Positions 1-9,185 of a stretch of 64,000 bases of DNA are shown piece after piece. Source of the stretch: Zhongshania marina (GTDB lineage: Bacteria; Pseudomonadota; Gammaproteobacteria; Pseudomonadales; Spongiibacteraceae); the NCBI RefSeq assembly GCF_002915595.1, contig NZ_PQGG01000013.1, positions 1-64,000 of the forward strand. Direction: 5' to 3'. A model generated the notes under the pieces. The model was not told the origin of the DNA. It saw only the letters and a program-made list of their open reading frames with translations, and ran no database searches. Position 1 is the first letter of the stretch. Each line of letters opens with the position of its first letter. A program made the translations under genes and the position numbers.

Positions 1-395
1 CTGCTTGTTACCGTGACGGAGTCAGGGGAGCTATTTAGCTCGCCATCGTTAACGACGAGCTGGAAAGTATATTGACCGTCTACGTCAGCTGAGAATTGTG
101 GGTTCGCAGCAGTGGTGCTCGAAAGAGAGCTGGCACTGCCGTTAGGCTTTGATGTGGTAGACCATAAGTAAGTAAGAGAATCGCCGTCGGCATCGGAGCT
201 GCTGCTGCCATTTAGAGAGGCGAGCGTACCAGTTGTTACGTTCTGATCCGGGCCAGCGTTAGCAGTGGGGGTGCTGTTGGCAGTGCTGCCCGGAGGAGTT
301 TCCGGTGTTCCACCACCGCCGCCACCGCCACACCCTACGATGGTGGCAGTTAAAATTAAGGTAAAGATAGCTCTAAGTAATTGTCTAATTTCCAT
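1..395 (-). CDS. PKD-type secreted lipoprotein, N-terminal part (cut by window edge)
   Basis: Open frame of 131 codons from an ATG at 393-395, running off the left edge. The first ~22 residues form a lipoprotein signal peptide (basic MEIRQLLR start, hydrophobic core, lipobox ending IVGC), followed directly by a run of glycines and a Thr/Pro/Ser linker. Residues ~45-130 resemble a PKD or immunoglobulin-like repeat: a TANAGPDQNV opening, SSSSDADGDSLTYLW, then a DGQYTFQLVVNDG strand. Such domains are common in large surface or secreted polysaccharide-binding and adhesion proteins of marine bacteria. AAGGA lies just ahead of the start. The C-terminal part and thus any catalytic domain are not visible, so no function is assigned. 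Confidence 0.8.
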   Translation of the reverse strand, partial: MEIRQLLRAIFTLILTATIVGCGGGGGGGTPETPPGSTANSTPTANAGPDQNVTTGTLASLNGSSSSDADGDSLTYLWSTTSKPNGSASSLSSTTAANPQFSADVDGQYTFQLVVNDGELNSSPDSVTVTS

Positions 396-707
396 ACGTT
401 TAAATCCTTGTTTTGTTTATGCGGCCGGATTCTAGATGAATTTCCTATGTTAAGGAATGCTTTTGTGCTCGTAGTGAAAGCGCTTTCTCTTAATCATTAA
501 ATGGATAATGCGAAGTGTGTCTTCGCTTCATTGATCACATAAAAAGCTAGATTGTAAGTCTAGGCGTTGATTTACTGAGGTTGTGGATATGGCTTCCGCT
601 GCGTATGGTATCTCCGGTAGGGCAGCTTCGTTAGAGCGCTTTTTTCGGTGAGCAAGGGGGGGGGGGGCATCGACCCGTCGATGGCGGTGTGCTTTTCGAT
701 AGACGAA
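396..707. other. Intergenic region between the lipoprotein gene and the tRNA-Met terminator
   Basis: About 310 bases without a credible gene. It holds the upstream region of the leftward lipoprotein gene, including the palindrome at 476-487, and a run of twelve G at 656-667. A 62-codon frame on the minus strand (528-716) crosses the G run and ends in the terminator stem. It has no recognisable domain, so I do not call it a gene. Confidence 0.6.
476..487. promoter_or_regulatory. GAAAGCGCTTTC palindrome, LacI-family-like operator
   Basis: A perfect 12-bp palindrome with a central CG lies about 80 bp upstream of the leftward PKD lipoprotein start. LacI/GalR-family repressors typically bind such palindromes with a central CpG, and the extended form TGAAAGCGCTTTCT resembles CcpA-type cre sites. 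No regulator gene is visible in the window, so the assignment rests on the motif alone. Confidence 0.35.
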
Positions 708-731
708 AAAAACCACCCTTTGGTGGTTTTT
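708..731 (-). terminator. Intrinsic terminator downstream of tRNA-Met
   Basis: A perfect 10-bp stem (AAAAACCACC paired with GGTGGTTTTT) with a 4-nt loop is followed on the minus strand by a T run. It lies 8 bp past the tRNA-Met 3' end and probably ends the long prs-rplY-pth-ychF-tRNA transcript. The A and T flanks also let it work for rightward transcription. Confidence 0.85.
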
Positions 732-738
732 AGAATAA

Positions 739-815
739 TGGTAGCAAGGGGCGGATTCGAACCGCCGACCCCAACATTATGAGTGTTGTGCTCTAACCAA
801 CTGAGCTACCTTGCC
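739..815 (-). tRNA. tRNA-Met (CAT), elongator type
   Basis: A 77-nt cloverleaf with encoded CCA end. The D arm reads GCTCAGTTGGTTAGAGC, the anticodon arm has a CTCATAA loop with anticodon CAT, and the T arm contains GGTTCGAATCC. The acceptor stem begins GGCAAGG and closes with a G-U pair at 1-72. It lacks the three G-C pairs and C1-A72 mismatch of initiator tRNA, so it is the elongator. It lies 72 bp downstream of ychF on the same strand and is probably cotranscribed and processed. Confidence 0.95.
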
Positions 816-887
816 ACAGTCTCTCTTGAGAGAAGGCGCGCATTTTCCAAGGATCGGCGCACCTTGTCAAGCGCGGATCAGTCTGCG

Positions 888-1979
888 TTAAACATTGAAG
901 CGGAAATGGACGACGTCGCCGTCTTTGACAATGTAGTCTTTGCCTTCTAGGCGCCATTTTCCAGCGTCTTTTGTGCCTTGTTCGCCTTTGTATTGAATAT
1001 AGTCGTTGTAGGCGATGACTTCTGCGCGGATGAAGCCTTTTTCAAAGTCAGTGTGGATAACGCCGGCAGATTGCGGCGCGGTGGCGCCGACGGGGATGGT
1101 CCATGCGCGAACTTCTTTCACGCCTGCGGTGAAGTAGGTTTGTAGGCCAAGCAGTTCGTAGCCAGCGCGAATAACGCGGTCGAGTCCAGCTTCTTCCATG
1201 CCGAGGTCGGTGAGGAATTCTTGCTTTTCGTCGTCGTCGAGTTCGGCGATTTCTGATTCAAGTTTATTGCAGATCGGTACCACGATAGCGCCGTCTTCGG
1301 CGGCGATGGCGCGAACAACGTCTAGGTGCGGGTTGTTTTCAAAGCCATCTTCGTTGACATTGGCGATGTACATGGTGGGTTTAATGGTTAGCAGGTGTAG
1401 GGCCTTGGTGCGGGCGAGTTCGTCGCTGTCTAGTGCTAGTGAGCGTACCGGCTTACCTTGGTCTAGGTGTGCTAATAGCTTTTCATATAGATTTTTTAGC
1501 ACGGTGGCATCTTTGTCGCCGCTACGTGCAACCCGAACGATTTTTTGTAATTGCTTATCGATACTTTCCATATCGGCAAGGGCAAGTTCGGTGTTGATCA
1601 CGTCGATATCTGCGGCAGGGTCAATTTTGTTGGCGACGTGAATAATATTGTCGTTGTCAAAGCAGCGGACAACGTGGGCAATGGCGTGGGTCTCGCGGAT
1701 GTTGGCGAGGAATTTATTTCCTAGGCCTTCACCTTTTGAGGCACCGGCTACTAGTCCGGCAATGTCTACAAACTCCATTGTGGCGGGCAAGATTCGCTCT
1801 GGCTTTACGATCTCGGCCAGTGCCTGCAGGCGTGTGTCTGGTACCATGACGATGCCGGAATTGGGCTCGATAGTGCAAAACGGAAAGTTCGCCGCGTCGA
1901 TGCCAGCCTTGGTGAGTGCATTAAAGAGGGTGGACTTGCCGACATTGGGCAGTCCGACGATGCCGCAGTTAAAACCCAT
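888..1979 (-). CDS. ychF: Redox-regulated ATPase YchF (Obg-family)
   Basis: The 363-residue product matches the usual YchF/OLA1 length. It opens with the P-loop GLPNVGKST (residues ~9-17), and the switch region contains [21 protein letters not shown]. The specificity loop reads NKLE rather than NKxD, the family hallmark that favours ATP over GTP. A C-terminal TGS domain follows ([23 protein letters not shown]). The protein associates with ribosomes and is linked to oxidative stress response. The ATG lies 6 bp after the pth stop, and AAGGG serves as ribosome binding site. The pth-ychF pair is a conserved gammaproteobacterial operon. Confidence 0.97.
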   Translation of the reverse strand: MGFNCGIVGLPNVGKSTLFNALTKAGIDAANFPFCTIEPNSGIVMVPDTRLQALAEIVKPERILPATMEFVDIAGLVAGASKGEGLGNKFLANIRETHAIAHVVRCFDNDNIIHVANKIDPAADIDVINTELALADMESIDKQLQKIVRVARSGDKDATVLKNLYEKLLAHLDQGKPVRSLALDSDELARTKALHLLTIKPTMYIANVNEDGFENNPHLDVVRAIAAEDGAIVVPICNKLESEIAELDDDEKQEFLTDLGMEEAGLDRVIRAGYELLGLQTYFTAGVKEVRAWTIPVGATAPQSAGVIHTDFEKGFIRAEVIAYNDYIQYKGEQGTKDAGKWRLEGKDYIVKDGDVVHFRFNV

Positions 1980-1985
1980 GTGATA

Positions 1986-2573
1986 TTACCCTTGTTTGTA
2001 GCTGTGCAGTTGATTCATGGCCTTGGCCCAATCGCCGCGTATGGCGTCTGGTAGTGTACGCAGAGCTTCGTCAATGCAATGATCGATGCTAATGCGCTCA
2101 TCTGTTGGTGGTTTGCCAAGTACGTAATTGGTGACTTGCGATGCGTGACCGGGGTGGCCGATACCGACCCTAAGCCGGTGGAATTTGCTATTGTTGCCGA
2201 GTTGGGCGACGGTGTCGCGCAGGCCGTTATGGCCGCCGTGACCGCCACCGCTTTTGTAGCGAGCGGTGCCTGCTGGGATGTCTAATTCGTCGTGGGCGAC
2301 AAGTATTGCTTCTGGTGAAATTTTGTAGAAATTCGCCAGTGCGGCAATGGCTTGTCCGCTGCGGTTCATAAACGTGGTGGGAATTAGTAGGCGCAGGTCG
2401 TGGCCGTGGTAGTGAATTCTGGCAGTGTCGCCGAAAAAACGCGGTTCGTTATTGAGTGCGCAGCCCTGTTGCCGAGCTAGCTCTGAAACAAACCAGGCGC
2501 CCGCATTGTGACGTGTATCTTGATATTGTGGGCCGGGATTCGCCAGCCCTACTATCAGTTTTATCGTTTCCAA
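1986..2573 (-). CDS. pth: Peptidyl-tRNA hydrolase
   Basis: Product of 195 residues, close to the family's ~195. It hydrolyses the ester bond of peptidyl-tRNAs released by premature drop-off, recycling tRNA in the cytoplasm. The signature [14 protein letters not shown] is at residues 4-17, the catalytic His sits in DTRHNAGAW, and [11 protein letters not shown] and [11 protein letters not shown] follow. The start is TTG at 2573, which aligns with the usual MTIKLIVGL beginning and is preceded by AGGCG. It lies between rplY and ychF as in Pseudomonas and E. coli relatives. Confidence 0.96.
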   Translation of the reverse strand: METIKLIVGLANPGPQYQDTRHNAGAWFVSELARQQGCALNNEPRFFGDTARIHYHGHDLRLLIPTTFMNRSGQAIAALANFYKISPEAILVAHDELDIPAGTARYKSGGGHGGHNGLRDTVAQLGNNSKFHRLRVGIGHPGHASQVTNYVLGKPPTDERISIDHCIDEALRTLPDAIRGDWAKAMNQLHSYKQG

Positions 2574-2612
2574 TGGTGCGCCTGTGGCTGTTAGCCTCGA
2601 AGGGCTGTCAGC

Positions 2613-3239
2613 TTACTCTTCTTCTGATGGAGCTTCTTCATCGCTGCTGCTGCCGCCACGTGGCGCGTGTACAGTTGCGATAGCTTGGTCATGATCTGCG
2701 CCCAGAGCCAATGCAGTGCTTTCTACGCCGGCAGGTAGGGCGAGGTCAGAAATGTGCAGTGTGGTACCGGTTTCAATCAGCGCCATGTCCACTTCGATGA
2801 ACTCAGGCAGATCTTTAGGCAGACACTGTACTTCGAGGTCAGTCGCTGCGTGAGTGATGTTACCGCCCTGGGTTTTTACGCCAACACAGCTTTCTTCGTT
2901 TAAGAAGTGCAGTGGAACGTGCAGGGTAATTTTGGTGTTGGCGTCAACGCGCAAAAAGTCTGCGTGTAGTATTTTGAGCTTAGCGGGATGACGCTGAAGG
3001 TCTTTAAGTACTACTGACTCTTGCTTGCCGTCGATGTCTAGGGTGACAACAGAAGTGAAGAAGGCTTCATCTTCTAAGAACCACAACAGATCTTTGTGCA
3101 GAATGCTGATCATTTGCGGTTCATTGCTGCCACCGTAAACAATAGCTGGTACTTCATTTTCCAGACGACGTAGGCGGCGGCTCGCACCTTTCCCTACATC
3201 TGTGCGCGCTTTGGCGCTAACTGTGTAATCGCTAGACAT
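2613..3239 (-). CDS. rplY: 50S ribosomal protein L25/general stress protein Ctc
   Basis: The 208-residue protein is the long Ctc form of L25: an N-terminal 5S rRNA-binding L25 domain (residues ~5-93, with RTDVGKGASRRLRR) and a C-terminal beta domain ending in an acidic tail rich in Glu and Ser. E. coli L25 has only the first domain. A clear AAGGAG precedes the ATG. It lies downstream of prs with an 87-bp spacer holding a hairpin, and upstream of pth, the conserved order in pseudomonads. Confidence 0.96.
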   Translation of the reverse strand: MSSDYTVSAKARTDVGKGASRRLRRLENEVPAIVYGGSNEPQMISILHKDLLWFLEDEAFFTSVVTLDIDGKQESVVLKDLQRHPAKLKILHADFLRVDANTKITLHVPLHFLNEESCVGVKTQGGNITHAATDLEVQCLPKDLPEFIEVDMALIETGTTLHISDLALPAGVESTALALGADHDQAIATVHAPRGGSSSDEEAPSEEE

Positions 3240-3263
3240 AATAGTCTCCTTAATAACGCGAAA

Positions 3264-3291
3264 ACCGCCGACTTGCGACCAGTGCGGCGGT
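3264..3291 (-). terminator. Possible attenuator or weak terminator between prs and rplY
   Basis: On the minus strand ACCGCCG and CGGCGGT form a 7-bp GC-rich stem around a 14-nt loop, with TTTT at the 3' edge. It lies in the prs-rplY spacer and ends 21 bp before the rplY start. It looks like an attenuator or partial terminator that would set rplY output relative to prs. The short U tract makes strong termination doubtful. Confidence 0.4.
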
Positions 3292-3326
3292 AAATGTCGA
3301 TAGCTTTGTTGCTAAACCGGGTTGGC

Positions 3327-4271
3327 TTAACGGAACAGAGCGCTTATCGACTCTTCATTGCTGACCCGTCGGATTGACTCGGCCAGCAGATTTGCCAGGG
3401 TTAACTGGCGAATTTTGCTGCATTTCTTAGCATCTTCTGACAGCGGAATGGTGTCGGTGACAACCAGTTCGTCTAGTTCAGAGCCATTGATGTTCTTAAT
3501 GGCGGCGCCGGATAATACAGGATGTGTACAGTAAGCGACAACTTTTGCTGCACCGTGTTGCTTTAATGCCTCTGCTGCTTTGCATAATGTGCCGGCGGTG
3601 TCGACCATATCGTCTACTAGCAAGCAGGTTTTACCCTGTACTTCACCGATAATATGCATAACCTGTGCAACGCCAGCTTGCGGGCGGCGTTTGTCGATGA
3701 TCGCAAGGTCCGCGTCGTCTAATTGCTTGGCTACTGCGCGGGCGCGAACGACACCGCCGATGTCCGGTGAGACAACCATTTGGTTTTCGTATTGCTGACG
3801 GCTGATGTCATCCAGCAATACTGGTGAGCCGTAAACATTGTCTACTGGTACGTCGAAGAAGCCTTGAATCTGTTCAGCGTGTAGGTCTACCGTCAATACA
3901 CGGTTAATACCCACGCCACTCATCATGTCAGCCACCACTTTGGCAGAGATGGGTACACGCTGCGAGCGCACGCGGCGGTCTTGGCGGGCGTAGCCGAAAT
4001 AAGGCACGACGGCGGTTATGCGGCCAGCGGATGCTCTGCGCATGGCGTCTGCCATAACAATCAATTCCATCAGATTGTCATTAGTTGGTGCGCAGGTAGG
4101 TTGTAATAGAAATACATCTGCACCGCGAACGTTTTCATTTACTTCAACGTAAATTTCGCCGTCGCTGAATTTGCCGACAGTGGCGTCGCCAAGGGGTAGG
4201 TGCAAATGCTCAACAACTTTACGTGCGAGTTCGGGATTGGCATTGCCGGTGAAGACCATCATCTTGGGCAC
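3327..4271 (-). CDS. prs: Ribose-phosphate pyrophosphokinase (PRPP synthetase)
   Basis: Makes PRPP from ribose 5-phosphate and ATP for nucleotide, histidine, tryptophan and NAD synthesis. Visible motifs are [18 protein letters not shown], the ATP-contacting [11 protein letters not shown] flexible loop, the divalent-metal site [13 protein letters not shown] and the PRPP loop [13 protein letters not shown] chose the GTG at 4271: the product then begins [15 protein letters not shown] with 314 residues, as in Pseudomonas, and AGGA lies 8 nt ahead. An ATG seven codons upstream lacks a Shine-Dalgarno. A TATAGT box (4331-4336, minus) with a poor -35 may be a promoter. Confidence 0.96.
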   Translation of the reverse strand: MPKMMVFTGNANPELARKVVEHLHLPLGDATVGKFSDGEIYVEVNENVRGADVFLLQPTCAPTNDNLMELIVMADAMRRASAGRITAVVPYFGYARQDRRVRSQRVPISAKVVADMMSGVGINRVLTVDLHAEQIQGFFDVPVDNVYGSPVLLDDISRQQYENQMVVSPDIGGVVRARAVAKQLDDADLAIIDKRRPQAGVAQVMHIIGEVQGKTCLLVDDMVDTAGTLCKAAEALKQHGAAKVVAYCTHPVLSGAAIKNINGSELDELVVTDTIPLSEDAKKCSKIRQLTLANLLAESIRRVSNEESISALFR

Positions 4272-4383
4272 GGTCAGAGTCCTGTTGGGCATGTGTGTTT
4301 TTGAAAAATTAGGTGGTAACTGGCGGGTTCACTATAACCGCACAGTATTCAGATCGTTATTGTGCGCGACTGATTCTGAATAA

Positions 4384-4404
4384 CATGCCGCTTTTGGCGG
4401 CATG
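4384..4404 (-). terminator. Hairpin between tRNA-Gln and prs
   Basis: A perfect 8-bp stem (CATGCCGC with GCGGCATG, 5-nt loop) lies 9 bp past the tRNA-Gln 3' end, followed on the minus strand by TTATT only. It may be a weak terminator or a processing or stability structure separating the ispE-tRNA transcript from prs. Confidence 0.4.
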
Positions 4405-4413
4405 GTGTAAATA

Positions 4414-4488
4414 TGGCTGGGGTGGTAGGACTCGAACCTACGGATGCTGAGATCAAAACCCAGTGCCTTACCACTTGGCGACACCCCA
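4414..4488 (-). tRNA. tRNA-Gln (TTG)
   Basis: A 75-nt cloverleaf with encoded CCA. The acceptor stem TGGGGTG pairs with the CACCCCA 3' strand, the U1-A72 pair typical of tRNA-Gln. The D arm contains GCCAAGTGGTAAGGC, the anticodon loop TTTTGAT gives anticodon TTG, and the T arm has GGTTCGAGTCC. It lies between ispE and prs, a position conserved in pseudomonads. Confidence 0.96.
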
Positions 4489-4506
4489 ATAAACTTTTCA
4501 AGATAA

Positions 4507-5355
4507 CTATTTAATTAAGCCCAGTGCTCTATGCAGTGGCGAGGTATTTATGCCTCGGGCAACAAAGCCGTCAATTTCTGTGGGCCGTTGCGCGCAAACT
4601 GTCTCTGCAGTTATCTGATCTTCGAAGCTGGCAAACACGCATGCGCCTGTTCCGGTTAGCTTCGCGGGAGAGAATTGTTCCAGCCAAATCAAGGCTTTAT
4701 CAATCTTCGGATATAGTTTTCGAACCAGCGGTTCACAACTATTTCCGGTACCCCCCTCAAGAAAGGTCGCTATTTTGATCGGTGAGTCATGGCGTGTCAA
4801 TTGTTCATGACAAAAAATTTCTGCGGTGGAGACGTGGCAGTCGGGCTTTAGCACCACATACCATAATTCTTGAGTTTCCACGGGGGTTAATTTTTCACCA
4901 ATTCCTTCCGCCCACGCGGTTTTTCCGCGCACAAATACCGGGACGTCAGCGCCCAGCTCAAGGCCTATTTCGGCGAGCTGATTTACGCTGAGATCGAGCT
5001 GCCATAGCTGGTTGAGGCCGAGTAGGGTGCTTGCGGCATCGGAGCTGCCGCCGCCAATGCCGCCGCCCATAGGCAGGCGCTTTTCTAAGGTGATATTTGC
5101 GCCGCAGGGAATGTCGCGGGCAAATGGCTGCAATTTGCGGGCGGCGCGAAAAACCAGATTGTCTTCGATGTTAACGCCACTAAGCGCGTTAATGAGCGCT
5201 AATTTGCCGTCGTCTCGATGGCTAAGCTGAAGGGTGTCGCCGTAATCAAGTAGTTGAAATAAAGTTTGCAGCTCATGATAGCCGTCATCGCGACGGCCGG
5301 TGATCTTTAAGAATAGATTGATTTTAGCGGGGCAGGGCAGTGAGAGCGTTTGCAT
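4507..5355 (-). CDS. ispE: 4-diphosphocytidyl-2-C-methyl-D-erythritol kinase
   Basis: GHMP kinase of the MEP isoprenoid pathway that phosphorylates CDP-ME. The N-terminal [23 protein letters not shown] is the family signature, the ATP-binding loop is [17 protein letters not shown], and a C-terminal [12 protein letters not shown] follows. With the ATG at 5355 the product is 282 residues, the E. coli length. The start overlaps the lolB stop as TAATG, indicating translational coupling. An ATG 11 codons upstream would only add a non-conserved extension. Confidence 0.96.
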   Translation of the reverse strand: MQTLSLPCPAKINLFLKITGRRDDGYHELQTLFQLLDYGDTLQLSHRDDGKLALINALSGVNIEDNLVFRAARKLQPFARDIPCGANITLEKRLPMGGGIGGGSSDAASTLLGLNQLWQLDLSVNQLAEIGLELGADVPVFVRGKTAWAEGIGEKLTPVETQELWYVVLKPDCHVSTAEIFCHEQLTRHDSPIKIATFLEGGTGNSCEPLVRKLYPKIDKALIWLEQFSPAKLTGTGACVFASFEDQITAETVCAQRPTEIDGFVARGINTSPLHRALGLIK

Positions 5356-5945
5356 TATTTGGCGCAGAACTCCGGTTGCTCCTGCCATTCACTAACAATT
5401 AGGGTAATACGTGCATTGGCAGATTTTGCGTGAATCCGGTCCGGTAACTGATGAAATGGTGTGCGGTAATGGTAGCTAATATGCCAACCAATTTGGTTTA
5501 GCTCTTCTAGCTGGCCATTGGTATTGACGCGGCCCTCTAGTTTTTCGGTGAACATGGCGCGGCCTCTTACCCAAAAACGCAGCGCTTCAACGGGAATTGG
5601 CCAGTCCGCGCGGCTGGCCAGTTCTTCAATGCTGTCGGCGTGAATGCTTTCGCCGTTTTGTATTAGGCGGGCGCCAGATTGGTCTGACGATAATTCAATG
5701 CTACCTGCGCCCAGTGGCCCGCTGAGCCTAATTCGCGCGCTGTCGGCGTCGCATTGTGCCCAGTTAATGGTGGCACTTTCTTGTTTTCTGCCCTGCCAAA
5801 AGCCTATTTTCCCTTGCAGTTGCCAGGTTAAAGATTCGCTGTCGACGGGGGGCTTAGGCGGTGTCGCACAGGCGCTAAGCAGTAGTGCGACAATAAGGGC
5901 TAGACCGCGAAAGAGAGTTGAGTTTGACATTATTGCGCTACTCAT
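5355..5945 (-). CDS. lolB: Outer membrane lipoprotein localisation protein LolB
   Basis: LolB accepts lipoproteins from the periplasmic carrier LolA and inserts them in the outer membrane, being itself a lipoprotein. The 196-residue product has a signal peptide with lipobox LLSAC (Cys ~25) and the LolB core: [24 protein letters not shown] near 39-62 and [15 protein letters not shown] mid-protein. The ATG at 5945 has AGGA upstream. A second in-frame ATG five codons later is a possible alternative. It overlaps the preceding TPR gene by 8 nt and couples to ispE, the standard lolB-ispE order. Confidence 0.93.
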   Translation of the reverse strand: MSSAIMSNSTLFRGLALIVALLLSACATPPKPPVDSESLTWQLQGKIGFWQGRKQESATINWAQCDADSARIRLSGPLGAGSIELSSDQSGARLIQNGESIHADSIEELASRADWPIPVEALRFWVRGRAMFTEKLEGRVNTNGQLEELNQIGWHISYHYRTPFHQLPDRIHAKSANARITLIVSEWQEQPEFCAK

Positions 5946-7659
5946 TGAAAAGTCCTAGTTTGCGAAGCGTATCCATAATTATGGGGCTGTTGGGAGTATC
6001 TTTTAGGCCTTCTTGCCAGACTAATTTGGCGCGGGCTTGGTCGCCGCTTAGCCACAGAGCCTCACCGAGGTGGGCTGCAATCTCGTGATCTTGAGTTTGT
6101 TTAAATGCTTTCTCTAGTAGGGAGACGGCTTCGCTGATATTACCTTTTAAAAGCATGATCCAGCCATAACTATCAATTATGGCGGGATCATTTGGCTCGA
6201 GCTCTAGGGCGCGTTTTACGAGTAGTTCGGCCTCGTCGAGCCGGCTGGGATCAAGGTTGGCGAGGCTGTAGCCGAGTGCATTCAGCGCGGTCGCGTTATC
6301 GGGGTCGCGGCTAATAATATGTTGAAGGTCGTGTTCGACTGCGTCGATATTACCTAGTCTTTCGCTAAACAATGAGCGTGCATAGCGCAGTTCTTCGCTG
6401 TCGGTATTGGTCGACAAGGCCTCGCTAAGTAGGTCGTAGCCCTGTTGATAGCGGGCTTCTTTACGCAGTATTTCGGCCTCTAGCTGGTAGATATAGCTTG
6501 CTTGTTCTGGGTGGTTTGCCCGTAAGTTTTCCAGTCTCTCTAGGGCTTTATCAACGCTTTCGATCGCGAGGCTGATACTGGCAATGCGCTGGCTGGCTTT
6601 GCCAAATTCGTCACCACCGGTTGCCTGTAGGTAGTGCTTAATTGCTTCGGGCCAGTTTTGATCTTCTTCGTCTAAGCGGCCCAGAATGTAATTGGCGCGG
6701 CTGCGAAGTTCTGGGCTGTCCTTGAGTGAATTTAGCTGCGCGGCTACCTCGGCAGTATTGCTGAGTTCGCGGTTGATGAGCATAAGCTCTAGCAGTAGGT
6801 CGCGGTCATTGGGGTTTTGGCGCAGAAGCTCTTCGTATTGGGCTTTTGCCTGAAAGAGATCAACTTTGACTAAGCGTCGCGCAAGGTCGTGGCGAAGGCG
6901 CTTGTGATGGGGGTTTTGATCTACGGCATAACGCAGCCGAGTTAGTGCGTCGTCGTCGCGGTTTAGTTGGCTTAGGGTACGGGTTTCAATTAGCAGTGCA
7001 TGAGGGTTGTCAGGCTCTTCATTTAGCACTTCTTGTATCAGCGCTAGCGCCGCCTCTTCCTGTGCTTGGTATTGCAGCATTAATGCTTTGGCAATTTTTA
7101 AGGAGTTGTCGCTGGGGTGTAGTTTTAATTGCTGATTTAGCTCGGCTAAAAATTGCGCTTGCTCGGCCTCTGGCCGTGTTAGTGCTGAGGCGGCCAGTGC
7201 GGCAAAATTACTGTCGCCGCCCAGTTCCAGCACTTTGATCATATAGGGAAGTGCCGTCAGCGGATTTTTTGTTTTGCTGAGGGCCGACGACAAAATGAAG
7301 TTGGCTTCTGCGGTTTCGGGTTCTTGCTCTACCCAGAGTTTGGCGTAGGTTGCGGCGGTTTCGTCGCGGCCCAAATATTGGGCTAGTTTTGCCGTTGTAG
7401 TAATGACCCCAAGATCGCCAGTTTTTTCGGCTTGGTAAGTGTAGTTGTCTAGCGCGGTGTCTAGGTCTTGATTGCGAAGTGCCACTTCGGCAATTAGTAA
7501 ATCAAAAAAGGCGTCTTCTGGAAAAGGTCGGGTATGCTCCACCGCTTTTTTTGCGCTGGATGTAGTGCTTGGGGCCGGATCTTGCTTTGCTGTTAGTGCA
7601 GCGCAGCCGCCAAGTAACATCGACAGGCTTAATAGCAGGCTGGTTAGGGATTGGTGCAT
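5938..7659 (-). CDS. Tetratricopeptide-repeat lipoprotein
   Basis: A 573-residue product with a lipoprotein signal peptide (MHQSLTSLLLSLSMLLGGC, Cys ~19) when started at the ATG at 7659. An upstream ATG at 7701 would add 14 residues and spoil the signal. The mature part is alpha-helical and built of many TPR units, for example DPDNATALNALGYSLAN and EPNDPAIIDSYGWIMLLKGN near the C-terminus. A TPR lipoprotein at this place, upstream of lolB, is typical of Pseudomonas and relatives. It presumably scaffolds outer membrane or periplasmic complexes. The specific partner is unknown. Confidence 0.85.
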   Translation of the reverse strand: MHQSLTSLLLSLSMLLGGCAALTAKQDPAPSTTSSAKKAVEHTRPFPEDAFFDLLIAEVALRNQDLDTALDNYTYQAEKTGDLGVITTTAKLAQYLGRDETAATYAKLWVEQEPETAEANFILSSALSKTKNPLTALPYMIKVLELGGDSNFAALAASALTRPEAEQAQFLAELNQQLKLHPSDNSLKIAKALMLQYQAQEEAALALIQEVLNEEPDNPHALLIETRTLSQLNRDDDALTRLRYAVDQNPHHKRLRHDLARRLVKVDLFQAKAQYEELLRQNPNDRDLLLELMLINRELSNTAEVAAQLNSLKDSPELRSRANYILGRLDEEDQNWPEAIKHYLQATGGDEFGKASQRIASISLAIESVDKALERLENLRANHPEQASYIYQLEAEILRKEARYQQGYDLLSEALSTNTDSEELRYARSLFSERLGNIDAVEHDLQHIISRDPDNATALNALGYSLANLDPSRLDEAELLVKRALELEPNDPAIIDSYGWIMLLKGNISEAVSLLEKAFKQTQDHEIAAHLGEALWLSGDQARAKLVWQEGLKDTPNSPIIMDTLRKLGLFNE

Positions 7660-7828
7660 AGTGACAATTTCAGTACCGTGTTTAAAGGCCAATGTTAGCA
7701 TGGCTATTTGTTGGTGGTTAGGGCTGCTGCATAGGACAGTTGCCGCGATGTTTAATTCGCACTTGCAGGCTTCGGCGCAGATTGTTTAGTAAAAGCCGGT
7801 AATAAAATCCACATTTGGCCCCTGTCTT

Positions 7829-7852
7829 GCTAAAATTCCCTGCTATTTTAGC
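7829..7852. repeat. Inverted repeat in the hemA upstream region
   Basis: GCTAAAAT and ATTTTAGC form a perfect 8-bp inverted repeat with an 8-nt spacer, 32 bp before the hemA start. It contains TGCTATTTT, which fits an extended -10 element, so it may be the hemA promoter, an operator or a leader hairpin. Seventeen bases inside it (7832-7848) recur exactly upstream of mraZ at 57854-57870. Confidence 0.5.
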
Positions 7853-7884
7853 TCGGCTCCGTAAAGGCAGGCACTCGGCATTCC

Positions 7885-9156
7885 ATGAATTTGCTCGTAA
7901 TTGGCATTAATCACAATTCGGCACCCGTCTCGATTCGAGAGCGGGTCGCGTTTGTGCCTGAGCAAATGCACGGCGCCTTAAGGGATGCTGTTGCCAGTAC
8001 TGGGGTGTCTGAGTTGGCGATTTTGTCCACATGCAATCGCACTGAACTCTACGGTATTGCAGGTGACGACGGCGACGCCGCTGCAGCGGGTATGTTGGAT
8101 TGGTTGTCTAGCTACCATCATATCGACCGTGATGAGCTGAGCGCGTGTATATATGACCATCGGCGCGATGGCGCCTTAAAACATATGATGGAAGTGGCCG
8201 CTGGCTTGGATTCTATGGTGCTTGGTGAGCCGCAAATATTAGGGCAAATGAAGTCTGCCTATGCTGTTGCCGTCGATGCTGGTACGGCAAATGGCGTGCT
8301 GCACCGTACTTTTGCGCATGTGTTTTCAGTTGCCAAGCGGGTGCGCACTGACACCGCGGTAGGCGAGAATCCCGTGTCAGTTGCCTATGCGGCAGTTAAT
8401 TTAACTCAGCACGTGTTTTCTTCTTTAAGCAGCTGCACTGCTCTGCTGATTGGCGCGGGGGAAACCATCGAGCTGGTCGCGCGCCATCTTCATGATAAGG
8501 GTGTAAAGCGCCTAATTATTGCTAACCGAACCTTGGAGCGCGCGCGCGAACTGGCAGAAAAGTTTGGTGCCGAGGCTGTCATGCTAGCGGATATTCCCCA
8601 CTGTCTCATTAGTGCTGATATTGTTGTGGCTTCTACGGCTAGCCAATTGCCGATTCTGGGCAAGGGCGCGGTTGAGGGTGCACTTAAAAAGCGCAAGCAT
8701 CGGCCAATGGTTATGGTAGATATTGCAGTGCCACGGGATATTGAGCCGCAGGTTGCCGAATTAGCGGATGTGTATTTGTATACCGTTGATGATTTGCGCG
8801 AAATTGTGGAAGAAAATAAACGCGCTCGTCAGAGTGAGGCCCGCAAGGCAGGGGATATTATTAGCTTGGCGCTGGCTGAGTGGGAATCGCAATTGCGAGC
8901 CTTGGATGCGGTGGGTACCGTGAGAGATTACCGCGCCCAAGCGGAACAGCTACGCGACACCGAACTAGACCGTGCGCTGCGCAATTTGGCCCGGGGCGAC
9001 GACGCAGAACAGGTACTTGAGCAACTCGCTCGGGGCTTAACTAATAAATTAATCCACAGTCCAACCACACAAATAAAAGAAGCCGGTGCCAAGGGGCGAA
9101 CCGACCTTATTCACTGGGCGCGGGAATTATTTCAGCTCAAAGACAGCGATTCCTGA
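7885..9156 (+). CDS. hemA: Glutamyl-tRNA reductase
   Basis: First committed enzyme of C5-pathway tetrapyrrole synthesis, reducing Glu-tRNA(Glu) to glutamate-1-semialdehyde with NADPH. The 423-residue product has the catalytic Cys50 in [11 protein letters not shown], the substrate region [21 protein letters not shown], an NADPH-binding fold around [16 protein letters not shown], and a C-terminal dimerisation helix domain. It is followed 29 bp later by prfA, the common hemA-prfA-prmC operon. The upstream gene is divergent, so the promoter lies in 7660-7884. Confidence 0.97.
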   Translation: MNLLVIGINHNSAPVSIRERVAFVPEQMHGALRDAVASTGVSELAILSTCNRTELYGIAGDDGDAAAAGMLDWLSSYHHIDRDELSACIYDHRRDGALKHMMEVAAGLDSMVLGEPQILGQMKSAYAVAVDAGTANGVLHRTFAHVFSVAKRVRTDTAVGENPVSVAYAAVNLTQHVFSSLSSCTALLIGAGETIELVARHLHDKGVKRLIIANRTLERARELAEKFGAEAVMLADIPHCLISADIVVASTASQLPILGKGAVEGALKKRKHRPMVMVDIAVPRDIEPQVAELADVYLYTVDDLREIVEENKRARQSEARKAGDIISLALAEWESQLRALDAVGTVRDYRAQAEQLRDTELDRALRNLARGDDAEQVLEQLARGLTNKLIHSPTTQIKEAGAKGRTDLIHWARELFQLKDSDS

Positions 9157-9185
9157 AGCAGCTAAAACCTTAAAAGCGAGAAAAT

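Noticed and set aside
528-716. 62-codon frame on the minus strand left of tRNA-Met
   Set aside because: It runs through the G12 tract and begins inside the terminator stem, has no recognisable domain, and its composition is unlike its neighbours.
1198-1641. 147-codon frame antisense to ychF
   Set aside because: Serine-rich shadow of a highly conserved gene.
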